Shown here piece after piece: positions 1 to 6,109 of a stretch of 7,729 nucleotides of DNA. Origin of the DNA: Phycisphaerae bacterium (GTDB lineage Bacteria > Planctomycetota > Phycisphaerae > SM23-33); assembly GCA_030754715.1 (NCBI GenBank), contig JASLZV010000074.1, positions 1 to 7,729 on the forward strand, read 5' to 3'. Every line of letters starts with the position of its first letter. Position 1 is the stretch's first letter. The translations under genes and the position numbers were made by a program. The notes beneath the pieces are model-generated. The model did not search any database and was not told where the DNA came from. It was given only the letters and a program-made list of their open reading frames with translations.

Positions 1-1
1 C

Positions 2-775
2 CACGTGGGCGCCGGGCGCTTGGATCTCGATCGGGCCTACGGCCAGTATCTCGCCGGCACAACGGACCTCCCCGGCCAGGCCAACGGGAATCTCGGCCTG
101 GTACAAGCGGAAGGCTGGGACTTCGGCCGCGTGATCGACGGTACCGACAACGATTACTACATCAACAGGCAAGTGAAAGAGGGAACGACTTTCGCCGCCA
201 CCTTGACCTGGTTCCGCGATCGTTCCGCCAGCGGCCCGACAGTATACGACAATGGACAAAGCGACCTGGACCTTATCGTCTTCGACGCCACCGGAGGAAC
301 CTTTGCCGCCGAAGTATCGCGTTCGATCAGCGATTACAACGTCGTTGAGCACCTGTACTTCACGGCGCCGCTCACCGGCTACTACGGTATTCGTGTCAGG
401 TTCGACGGCGTACTGTTCGGCACGCGGACTTCAGAGGAATATGGTTTGGCATGGTGGGCCGGCCCCAGCATCTTTGGTGATGGCAACGGCGACGGCAAGG
501 TCGACTCAGTCGACCTGGCCATCTGGCAGCAGAACTACGACCCGCTGGGGGAAAACGAAAACACCTTCGTCATGGGCGACTGGAATGCCGACGGGTTTAT
601 CGACTCCGCTGACCTAGCACTCTGGCAGCAAAATTACGACCCGATTGGGGGCAGCGTGCTGGTTACACACACTCCCGAACCCGCCACGCTTTTTGTCATG
701 ACAGCCGCGGGACTTCCTCTACTGCTGAAGCGTAAGTTGAAGTCTCGAGCCCATAGGGGGCGATCTGTCCACTGA
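2..775 (+). CDS. C-terminal part of exported protein, probable S8-like protease with dockerin repeats and PEP-CTERM-like tail (5' partial)
   Basis: The reading frame is open at the left edge (codons from base 2), so the GTG at base 5 is not a credible start. The first residues, HVGAGRLDLDRAYGQYLAG, resemble the helix that closes a subtilisin-like (S8) catalytic domain. A roughly 110-residue beta-rich region follows, with 'TLTWFRD', 'DLDLIVFD' and 'VVEHLYF', like the jelly-roll domain C-terminal to many S8 proteases. Bases about 476-646 encode a dockerin type I pair: two calcium loops, GDGNGDGKVD and GDWNADGFID, each followed by a D-L-A-x-W-Q-Q-N-Y helix. The end has TPEP, a hydrophobic stretch (ATLFVMTAAGLPLLL) and a basic tail, which is the PEP-CTERM layout recognised by exosortase-type sorting. 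The protein is therefore exported and probably surface-attached. The dockerin and sorting tail are seen directly. The protease assignment is inferred, because the catalytic triad lies outside the window. Confidence 0.8.
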   Translation, partial: HVGAGRLDLDRAYGQYLAGTTDLPGQANGNLGLVQAEGWDFGRVIDGTDNDYYINRQVKEGTTFAATLTWFRDRSASGPTVYDNGQSDLDLIVFDATGGTFAAEVSRSISDYNVVEHLYFTAPLTGYYGIRVRFDGVLFGTRTSEEYGLAWWAGPSIFGDGNGDGKVDSVDLAIWQQNYDPLGENENTFVMGDWNADGFIDSADLALWQQNYDPIGGSVLVTHTPEPATLFVMTAAGLPLLLKRKLKSRAHRGRSVH

Positions 776-840
776 AATCCCGAACTTGCTTCGGGACTGA
801 AGCCCCGAGCTTGCCTCGCCGCCGGCGACACACTTTGCGC

Positions 841-869
841 TTCACCAAATCCCTGATCTGAAGTATAAT
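841..869 (+). promoter_or_regulatory. sigma70-type promoter, TTCACC-17-TATAAT
   Basis: A perfect -10 hexamer TATAAT (864-869) lies exactly 17 bases after TTCACC (841-846), which matches TTGACA at four of six positions. Transcription would start near 876 and give a leader of about 140 bases before the ATG at 1017. The site lies in the otherwise empty stretch after the protease gene, which suits a promoter for the zinc-knuckle gene. It is a sequence match only. Confidence 0.5.
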
Positions 870-1020
870 GCCTCTGTCCCATACTGATTGGGGAACGGTG
901 GGGTATCCGTTTGCGGGGCACGAACGTTTTTGTTGCTTCGCATCTGCCTCGGCGTGCCCGGCCGCGTTCCCAAGTGATGGTGTGTTCGGGACCATGTTTA
1001 AAAAAGGTGCGGAACCATGA
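868..1020 (+). CDS. possible 50-residue leader ORF overlapping the next gene by ATGA
   Basis: This frame opens at ATG 868 and runs without a stop to TGA at 1018-1020, so it overlaps the start of the next gene in the ATGA arrangement typical of translational coupling. An internal in-frame ATG at 994 would give an eight-residue peptide (MFKKGAEP) with the same end. The 50-residue product starts MPLSHTDWGTVGYPFAGHER, has three cysteines, and matches nothing I recognise. Against it: ATG 868 lies inside the predicted -10 box, so a transcript from that promoter would lack it, and no strong Shine-Dalgarno precedes it. It could equally be chance in a structured leader. If real, it would couple translation to the zinc-knuckle protein. 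Confidence 0.22.
   Translation: MPLSHTDWGTVGYPFAGHERFCCFASASACPAAFPSDGVFGTMFKKGAEP
891..971 (+). promoter_or_regulatory. self-complementary 5' leader, nested stems
   Basis: Two perfect seven-base pairings nest inside each other: GGGAACG (891-897) with CGTTCCC (965-971), and GGGCACG (916-922) with CGTGCCC (953-959). A local alternative, AACGG (894-898) with CCGTT (907-911), competes with the outer stem, so two mutually exclusive folds are possible. The element lies between the predicted transcription start (about 876) and the ATG at 1017. It matches no riboswitch, SRP, 6S or tmRNA signature that I recognise. It could be a regulatory leader or simply GC-rich sequence that pairs by chance. Confidence 0.3.
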
Positions 1021-1310
1021 GAGTCACACGAAGGTTCCGATCATGTGGCGTATATGACAGTTTGGATGATCATAACCCTCGTGTCACCTGCAAGGGGCTG
1101 GGGTGGGTAAGGCGAGTGAAAGAAGGCAGGCTCTGGGTAGCTATCCCCGGCAAGTGTCTCGCCTATGGTAATCATCCTGGCTGGCTTCAAGGCAAGATCA
1201 AGTGCTCGCAATGCAAGGGCGCGGGGCGCTTCGGCCCTTGTTCTGGCTGCAGGGGGACAAAGAGAATGCCCTGCCGCAAGTGTAGCGCAACAGGCAAAGT
1301 ACCCGCCTGA
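1017..1310 (+). CDS. small cysteine-rich protein with DnaJ-like zinc knuckles
   Basis: This is a 97-residue protein. The C-terminal third carries three consecutive DnaJ-type knuckles: CSQCKGAG (63-70), CSGCRGT (75-81) and CRKCSATG (86-93). A fourth, degenerate one sits upstream (VTCKGLG, about 23-29), where the first cysteine of the pair is missing. C10 and C47 are also present. Such knuckles bind zinc and in DnaJ bind unfolded protein. Here there is no J domain (no HPD), no G/F linker and no substrate-binding sandwich, so it is not a DnaJ. It has no signal peptide or membrane segment and is probably cytoplasmic. The start is supported by AAAGG about nine bases upstream and by an in-frame TAA at 997-999 that rules out a longer version. 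It overlaps a possible leader ORF by ATGA. A zinc-binding adaptor or redox role is possible but unsupported. Confidence 0.7.
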   Translation: MRVTRRFRSCGVYDSLDDHNPRVTCKGLGWVRRVKEGRLWVAIPGKCLAYGNHPGWLQGKIKCSQCKGAGRFGPCSGCRGTKRMPCRKCSATGKVPA

Positions 1311-1370
1311 AATGAATGATAAGTACTCGCCTCCTCTGCCACCATCTGGTACTGTCGCTTTTTGTGGGGC

Positions 1371-1398
1371 TTGACCCACATGGGCAAGGGGGGATAAT
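1371..1398 (+). promoter_or_regulatory. sigma70-type promoter, TTGACC-16-GATAAT
   Basis: TTGACC (1371-1376) matches the -35 consensus at five of six positions. GATAAT (1393-1398) matches the -10 at five of six, with a 16-base spacer. Transcription would begin near 1405. That places the ATG at 1411 almost at the transcript end with no ribosome site, and so favours translation from the ATG at 1444. The site implies that the 1444-2181 gene can be expressed independently of the zinc-knuckle gene. Confidence 0.55.
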
Positions 1399-1428
1399 AA
1401 TCCTTCTGGCATGAATCATATTCGACGT

Positions 1429-1435
1429 GGAAGGA
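1429..1435 (+). promoter_or_regulatory. Shine-Dalgarno GGAAGGA that decides the start at 1444
   Basis: GGAAGGA lies eight bases before ATG 1444. No comparable purine-rich site is properly spaced before the alternative ATG at 1411, where the nearest, AAGGGGGG, is about 17 bases away and overlaps the promoter. Confidence 0.6.
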
Positions 1436-1443
1436 TCGCACGA

Positions 1444-2181
1444 ATGGTCCGAAAAGACAAAATACCCGTCACAGGGATTCTGAACGTAACGTTTGTCCAT
1501 TGCGACCCGATGGGTAATAGCCGCTATAAGGTCACTCTTTCGTTTAAGGGAAGCGTAAGCAATAATCATCCGACGGAAAAGATCACCTTGACGTACTTGT
1601 TCTTGCACATCCAGGACAGCAAGATGTTTACGGACATTTCCTTTCCTGAAAGTATGATTATTAAGGCTTTTCATAATATGCAAGCCGGTGAGTCACAGTC
1701 CTTTGGTCCCTTTTTGTTCAGCCTGCAGACGAAGGTAATGGGGCCGGAGCAGTGCAAGCAACTGACCGGGAGTTCGGAACCTGTCTTCCGACAGGAAAAT
1801 ATATTGGCCCTTCTTGGTTATGAGTTCATGGACACCTATATAGGTAGCATCAGAGAAATGAACCTGACTTGGCCACCGGCTCTGGAACCAGAGGAACACA
1901 AGGAGATCCTGGTGCAAATCGTCTGTGTCTGTCCTGGTGGAGAAGTTAGCGATTTGAGCGGCGGGGGGATCGGAATGCTTAGGGCTGAGGGGGAAAAACC
2001 GCCGTGGTGGATGAACGGCCTGAATAGCGATACCGATGATGGTTGGTGGCTTTGTCAGCCGAAAGCGGAAATCCGAGGATTGCCTTTGATTGATAACCAG
2101 GGCAAGCGTACCCAATTGTGGAAATGGCACGGTCCTTATCTGACATCACCGGAAGCGGAGCAGCAAGCATCGTATCTGTAG
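1444..2181 (+). CDS. hypothetical protein, no recognised family
   Basis: I do not recognise this 245-residue protein. The start at 1444 is chosen because of the Shine-Dalgarno GGAAGGA eight bases upstream and the promoter at 1371-1398. An in-frame ATG at 1411 would add 11 residues. There is no signal peptide and no membrane helix, so it is probably cytoplasmic. The N-terminal 100 residues alternate short hydrophobic and polar runs (VTGILNVTFVHC, RYKVTLSFKG, KITLTYLFLHIQD), suggesting a beta-rich fold. The C-terminal third is rich in tryptophan (PPWWMNGL, DDGWWLCQP, LWKWHGPY). Scattered cysteines form no clear metal motif. The coding sequence looks more AT-rich, with less codon bias, than the flanking protease and propeller genes, which could mean recent acquisition. 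It follows the zinc-knuckle gene after 133 bases in the same direction, and it converges with the propeller gene on the other side. Confidence 0.72.
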   Translation: MVRKDKIPVTGILNVTFVHCDPMGNSRYKVTLSFKGSVSNNHPTEKITLTYLFLHIQDSKMFTDISFPESMIIKAFHNMQAGESQSFGPFLFSLQTKVMGPEQCKQLTGSSEPVFRQENILALLGYEFMDTYIGSIREMNLTWPPALEPEEHKEILVQIVCVCPGGEVSDLSGGGIGMLRAEGEKPPWWMNGLNSDTDDGWWLCQPKAEIRGLPLIDNQGKRTQLWKWHGPYLTSPEAEQQASYL

Positions 2182-2189
2182 ACTCAACC

Positions 2190-2227
2190 GGCAACCAAAG
2201 CCCGCAGCCTCGCCCTTGTTGGTAGCC
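2190..2227 (+). terminator. weak imperfect hairpin just after the hypothetical gene
   Basis: GGCAACCAA (2190-2198) can pair with TTGGTAGCC (2219-2227) with one mismatch. It starts nine bases after the stop codon, in the gap between two convergent genes. Only TCTTA follows, not a real T tract, so intrinsic termination is doubtful. A second GC palindrome, GGCCCC-A-GGGGCC (2274-2286), lies further on, preceded by a run of eight C. Either could serve the convergent gap, but neither is a textbook terminator. Confidence 0.2.
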
Positions 2228-2339
2228 TCTTACCGGATTCGCCACCGGAGACACCGAGAACGACCCCCCCCGAGGCCCCAGGGGCCGAAAGAACCCATCC
2301 GCTGAAATACCGCGCTTGCCGCGCCGCTGTGTGTCCGGA

Positions 2340-3968
2340 TCATGTCCGGGGCCTTCCTGGCCCAGGCTCGGTGTAGGGCGGCACGCCGCCGGCCGGGGCG
2401 TTGCTGGCGATGCCCCAGTTGTCGCTGCGGTGCTTGATGGCGTTGCACCAGCGCATGTCGCCCCAGTATCGCTCCCTCGCTCCGTCCGGATCCGGTTCGG
2501 TGATCGTGAAAGAATACAGCTTGGCGTTCTTAAGATAGAACCTGATGCACGGGCCGCCGACGTGGTCCGGCATGATCTCGGCCACGCTTTTGGGGCCTCG
2601 CCACCGCAGCGGCTGATCCTTGCCGTCGCCCGTTACCGGGATGCAGTCACCCCGGCCGAAGCCCTCAATCACTTGACCGTACGGAGTTGCAAGTTCCGCC
2701 TCGATGTATCCGCCGCTTGCGTCCGCGTTGAGCAGAAGCTCCTGCCAGTCGCCAAACGCCATCGTTGTTGTCAGCACGAAGCCTTCCTCCGCGCCGGCGT
2801 CCAGCGAGACCCAGTGGTCTTCAGGCATCTTCGCCAGCATACAGCAGTACATTCCGCGGGTGTCATTCCCGCGTTCGGCCAGGCACTCCTCCTGCGACCA
2901 CATTGTGTGCCTGTTTGCGCAAGCGGTATAGTACATCCATGTTTCACCATCGCGCACGATAGGGCCGTTTCTCGACATGAACAAACAGCCCACGTCCGGC
3001 GAGTCCGGCTGACCGACCGGTATCACCGCCGAGCGGTCATCAGGACGGAACCACTGCTGGCCGTCCCGGCTCCACGCCAGTTGCACGTCCTTTATCCCCA
3101 GGCCCTTGAACGGCCAGTCTTTCGGCGGTCTGTTATAGACGGTATACGTTTCGGCGCCCGGCAGAAAATACATCGTGCCAAGCAGGCCCAGGCAGAAATC
3201 CTCGTAGAAAAACGGCGTGGCAAGGTCATGCAAATTGTACATTTCCGGGGGGTCACGCTCATCCCCCCCAACCAGAATCCTGCCCTTGTCCTCCCAGTTG
3301 ACCAGATCATAACTCTCATACAGCGATATGTCCCTCGGCAGGTTTGGCACCCGCCGGGTGAACAGAAGATATTTTCGCCGGTCCGGATCGTACAGAAACC
3401 CCCACAGATCGTCGGACACACCGCGTAGAATCGGATTGACGTGCGTGGGCTTGTCCCAGATGATTCCATCCGTCGAATAAGCAAGGCCAAGGGACGAATA
3501 GAACTTCGCCCACCGTGTTTCCTCGCTCTCGACCGTAAAGGTCATTTTGTATCTGCGGGCCGCCACGTCACTCGGATCGACTATGATGTTGTAGTTCATG
3601 GACAGCATCTGCCGAATGATGTAGTTGTTCTTCTTGGAGCCGTTGATCTCCACCATGTTCATGATCGGCTTGTCCCAGTGGATTCCGTCTTTGCTCGTTG
3701 CATAGGCCGTCTTGCGGCCTTGCTCGTGGTACTGGCCCGCAAAGACCCCCGTGACCACGTACCACATCTTGAACAGTTGTTCCTGACGGTCATAGATAAC
3801 GTTGATGTAGCTGAACGAATCGGTGGGTTGCTGGTCCCATGGAGCGTCCAGTGTCAGCACCGGCTCAGGGTGCTTGACGGCCTGGTTGACCTTGCGCTGG
3901 AGGTTGTGCACCTCCAGCAGAAAGGCATCGTCGACAAGAAGGACCTTGTTCCTGTATGTCTGGTTCAT
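2340..3968 (-). CDS. GH43/GH32-like beta-propeller glycosidase-family protein, no signal peptide
   Basis: This 542-residue protein is homologous to the exported neighbour. Shared landmarks are an N-terminal LLVDD (10-14, FIDD in the neighbour), then VIYDRQEQLFKMWYV (58-71). Asp-box-like S-x-D-G-x-x-W turns follow at 92-98, 165-171 and 300-306, with a related ESYDLVNW at 218-225. This is the pattern of five-bladed propellers of the GH43/GH32/GH130 type. A beta-sandwich (about 390-488) ends with VIEGFGRGDCIPVT and NAKLYSFTI, mirrored in the neighbour. The start has GGAAAGGG seven bases upstream, and an in-frame TGA about 75 bases upstream with no ATG or GTG between, so no signal peptide was missed. 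It lacks any export signal and may act in the cytoplasm. Residues 490-542 form an extra tail ending in a Pro/Gly-rich stretch that the neighbour lacks. Substrate and catalytic residues cannot be assigned. Confidence 0.78.
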   Translation of the reverse strand: MNQTYRNKVLLVDDAFLLEVHNLQRKVNQAVKHPEPVLTLDAPWDQQPTDSFSYINVIYDRQEQLFKMWYVVTGVFAGQYHEQGRKTAYATSKDGIHWDKPIMNMVEINGSKKNNYIIRQMLSMNYNIIVDPSDVAARRYKMTFTVESEETRWAKFYSSLGLAYSTDGIIWDKPTHVNPILRGVSDDLWGFLYDPDRRKYLLFTRRVPNLPRDISLYESYDLVNWEDKGRILVGGDERDPPEMYNLHDLATPFFYEDFCLGLLGTMYFLPGAETYTVYNRPPKDWPFKGLGIKDVQLAWSRDGQQWFRPDDRSAVIPVGQPDSPDVGCLFMSRNGPIVRDGETWMYYTACANRHTMWSQEECLAERGNDTRGMYCCMLAKMPEDHWVSLDAGAEEGFVLTTTMAFGDWQELLLNADASGGYIEAELATPYGQVIEGFGRGDCIPVTGDGKDQPLRWRGPKSVAEIMPDHVGGPCIRFYLKNAKLYSFTITEPDPDGARERYWGDMRWCNAIKHRSDNWGIASNAPAGGVPPYTEPGPGRPRT

Positions 3969-4091
3969 TTGTGGACCCTTTCCAACAGTGCACTTTCGCG
4001 GGCACGTGCTTTGGCCAATCGGATCACATTTCTTGCCGCCTCACAATTTGGAGTACCTCAGCCGCCTGCAGCGGTCGAAGTGTACTACTGC

Positions 4092-4124
4092 AGCACCGTC
4101 AGTCATACGACTGAACGTAGTGCT
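4092..4124 (-). other. imperfect 13-bp hairpin spanning the stop codon between the two propeller genes
   Basis: CAGTC (4100-4104) pairs with GACTG (4109-4113) around an ATAC loop. The stem continues as CGT (4097-4099) with ACG (4115-4117) and AGCAC (4092-4096) with GTGCT (4120-4124), interrupted by one- and two-base bulges. It includes the TGA of the upstream gene (4099-4101). No T tract follows on the minus strand, so termination is unlikely. In a shared transcript it could protect the upstream message or separate expression of the two genes. Confidence 0.35.
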
Positions 4125-5682
4125 TGTGACGGATACACGGCGTAAACGAATACAGTTTGGCCTTTTTCAGGTGAAACCGAAGACGTATCGGCCGGGCCTG
4201 AATCAGGTGGCAGTCGTCTTTGTCTTTCCATTTCAGGACGTGCTGGATGTTGTCGGTGGTAATCGGCATGCAGTCTGTCTTTGAAAACCCTTCAATCACC
4301 TTGCCGTCTGCGCCCAGCGCCTCGACGACAATCGACCCGCCTTTGGCGTTTGCGTTGACCTCAAGCGTGTCGCCTATGAAGACGAACTTCTTTGTCGTCA
4401 TGGTTCCGGCGGCCGCAGCGTTGATCGAGACAAACCCGTCCAGCCGCAGCCTCGCCAGGCCGATGCCGCTGGTGCGCTTGTCACCGTGGTAACTTGCCCA
4501 GTGCCGCCCTGTGTGTCCGAGGTAATATATCCGGATCTCATCGTCGACTACCAGCGGCGGCTGAAAACTATAGACGGACCCCCAGTCCCAGTCTTTTTTG
4601 TGGCGGCCGTAGGGAATAAAGGTGGCCTGTTCGGCCACCTTTTTCCAATCCAGATCCTTATTCAGTTCGCCGTGCGGGATGGCGCCACGCCGGCCGACGC
4701 GTAGCCAGGTCAGGCCGTTGCGGCTGAATACAAGTTGCTCGTTCGTCTTGTCCATCCAGGGTTCTTTGTCCTTGGGGATGGGCTGGATCGTCTCACCGTG
4801 ATAGGCCTCAAGGAGCCCGAGGTATATTCCCTCGTACGGCATGATCTTCATGCCGTAGTGAATTGTAGCAAACGGACGATCCATCTTGGTCCGCGTGCTG
4901 AAGATCGTCACCTTGGGCGACCAGTGTATAAAATCCCGGCTCTCGATTCGGCTGACTATCCGGGTGTTTGGCGGGCCGTAGCGAAGATAGGCGACGTAGC
5001 GCCTGGTGCGCGGATCGCGGAAGGGGCAACTGAGGGTGTCGCTGAAGGGGATGATGGGATTGGACGGTTCGGGGGTCCAGTGGATTCCGTCGGGCGAGTA
5101 GGCGGCGTTTGTCGAATACGTTTTTGCAGTGCGGTCGGGGTTGTCGCCGTAGAGCATCTTGTAACGCCGCCTGGGGGCTGTCTCGGCAGGATCTTTGAAC
5201 ACACAGGGCGGATTGGACGCGCTGAGGCCGGGGATAACGTTGCTGCGATCCTTTTGGTTGATGAGCGGCTTTTGCCAGGCGATGCCGTCGGGAGAGGTGG
5301 CGTAACAGAGGAATTGTCTTTCCGTGGCGTCGGAATAGAACACGTACCACATTTTGTAGATCTTTTCCTGTTTATCGTACATCACGGCCCCGCGGTTGAG
5401 GCCGGGGGGCTCCCACGGCCTGTCGGGGACGATGAGCGGGTTGGCGGGGTCCTTGGTCGGCTGGTTGAGAACCTTTTCGGCCCCCTTGAGTTCTTCGATA
5501 ATGTAGTCGTCGATGAAAAGCTGCTTGCCGTTGATGATGATCGCATCCGCAACGATCTCGTCGTTGAGGTCCTTGAAAAGGCCTGGAGGGGCCTTAAGGG
5601 ACTTCCCCGAAACCATCGAACCGGCAAGGCAAACCAGAACCGCTGCGATCAACATTCCCGTAGTGAAGTGGTTTTGACGCAT
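4099..5682 (-). CDS. exported GH43/GH32-like beta-propeller glycosidase-family protein
   Basis: This is a 527-residue protein. Residues 1-26 form a Sec signal peptide: short polar start, hydrophobic MLIAAVLVCLAG, likely cleavage after VSG (24-26). C18 lacks a proper lipobox, so a lipoprotein is unlikely. The mature part opens with QLFIDD (54-59) and MYDKQEKIYKMWY (101-113). Asp-box-like turns follow: SPDGIAW (130-136), SPDGIHW (196-202), ESRDFIHW (247-254) and SRNGLTW (320-326). This is a five-bladed-propeller layout running to about residue 413. A C-terminal beta-sandwich (about 415-514) contains KVIEGFSKTDCMPIT and KKAKLYSFTP. The family probably hydrolyses glycans, but the linkage cannot be read from sequence. 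AAAGGA (5690-5695) lies seven bases before the ATG. A possible extended -10 (TGCCATAAT, minus strand, near 5823-5831) lies about 140 bases upstream. It is the first gene of a probable pair with the 3968-2340 gene, 130 bases downstream. Confidence 0.82.
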   Translation of the reverse strand: MRQNHFTTGMLIAAVLVCLAGSMVSGKSLKAPPGLFKDLNDEIVADAIIINGKQLFIDDYIIEELKGAEKVLNQPTKDPANPLIVPDRPWEPPGLNRGAVMYDKQEKIYKMWYVFYSDATERQFLCYATSPDGIAWQKPLINQKDRSNVIPGLSASNPPCVFKDPAETAPRRRYKMLYGDNPDRTAKTYSTNAAYSPDGIHWTPEPSNPIIPFSDTLSCPFRDPRTRRYVAYLRYGPPNTRIVSRIESRDFIHWSPKVTIFSTRTKMDRPFATIHYGMKIMPYEGIYLGLLEAYHGETIQPIPKDKEPWMDKTNEQLVFSRNGLTWLRVGRRGAIPHGELNKDLDWKKVAEQATFIPYGRHKKDWDWGSVYSFQPPLVVDDEIRIYYLGHTGRHWASYHGDKRTSGIGLARLRLDGFVSINAAAAGTMTTKKFVFIGDTLEVNANAKGGSIVVEALGADGKVIEGFSKTDCMPITTDNIQHVLKWKDKDDCHLIQARPIRLRFHLKKAKLYSFTPCIRHKHYVQSYD

Positions 5683-5890
5683 GAATGGTTCCTTTCAATC
5701 GAAATTCTCGGCTCACAAGCCTCCCTATGCTACCGAAGGGATTGGCCCCGACAAGGCAAATCACGCGAAGCATCAGCGTTTACTGCTATGGGGGAAAACG
5801 ATTCTGGAGAGCATGGGGCTCAATTATGGCAAACAAGATGGGATATGCGCAGAAATTGGAGAGGGCCAGAATTGCGGCTTGTCTCTGGAG

Positions 5891-6109
5891 TCACTTCTTG
5901 GCCGCACGGTACAGCCCAGCTATGCCCTCTCGCATATCGTCAAAGGTCACATCAGCGTACATGTTAGCGGTGGTCGCCGGGCTGGCGTGGCCCAACTGCT
6001 TCTGCACCTGGCGAAGGTTGCCTGTTTTCTTCAGGAGGTGGACCGCAACAGTGACCTGCCCCCAATTTATGTACCAACTTGAATGAGAGTCAGGCCGGTG
6101 TTGCCCCAT
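5891..6109 (-). pseudogene. tyrosine recombinase C-terminal remnant
   Basis: The open frame runs 6109-5891, but recognisable recombinase sequence covers only 6052-5891. From VAVHLL onward it reads KKTGNLRQVQKQLGHASP, then TTANMYADVTFDDM and a normal-looking end, LYRAAKK. LGH (H41) is the second conserved histidine, and Y51 in MYADV is the nucleophile of the phage-integrase family. Everything before that, including the catalytic arginine and the first part of the HxxR box, is missing. The first 19 residues of the open frame do not look like recombinase and come from the sequence beyond the break. A 55-residue tail cannot catalyse recombination, so this is a relic. It is 208 bases upstream of the exported propeller gene on the same strand. 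Confidence 0.7.
6052..6088. mobile_element. possible solo insertion-sequence end between the recombinase remnants
   Basis: The segment beginning TGACCTGCCCCCAA (6052-6065) starts exactly where the minus-strand recombinase similarity stops, and it ends about where the plus-strand similarity begins (about 6089). It begins with TG and has a C-rich block, which from memory resembles terminal inverted repeats of IS3-type elements. No matching opposite end or transposase is in the window. The coincidence with both breakpoints is seen directly. The insertion-sequence identity is a guess. Confidence 0.25.

Noticed and set aside
779..818. CCCGAACTTGCTTCG / CCCGAGCTTGCCTCG direct repeat and weak TCGGG-CCCGA stem after the protease gene
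   Set aside because: There are two imperfect copies 25 bases apart with no T tract, too little to call a terminator or a repeat family.
1363..1380. TGTGGG...CCCACA hairpin as a terminator after the zinc-knuckle gene
   Set aside because: It has only six base pairs, the T run precedes rather than follows it, and it overlaps the -35 box of the next promoter.
1411..1443. Upstream ATG at 1411 as the start of the hypothetical gene
   Set aside because: It lies about six bases from the predicted transcription start and lacks a spaced ribosome site; ATG 1444 has both.
3246..3271. G-run and C-run inverted pair inside the second propeller gene
   Set aside because: It is explained by coding of a Gly-Gly-Asp-Glu-Arg-Asp-Pro-Pro stretch in GC-rich codons.
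2316..3428. Plus-strand open frame of 370 codons opposite the second propeller gene
   Set aside because: It is an antisense shadow rich in Arg, His, Val and Ala. The minus-strand product has paralogue support.
4735..5967. Long plus-strand open frame of 410 codons opposite the exported propeller gene
   Set aside because: It is the antisense shadow of a gene with a clear signal peptide, ribosome site and family motifs. Its own translation has no recognisable domain.
5681..6086. Two overlapping plus-strand frames over the spacer and the minus-strand recombinase remnant
   Set aside because: They have no motifs, and half of each is antisense to recognisable recombinase sequence.
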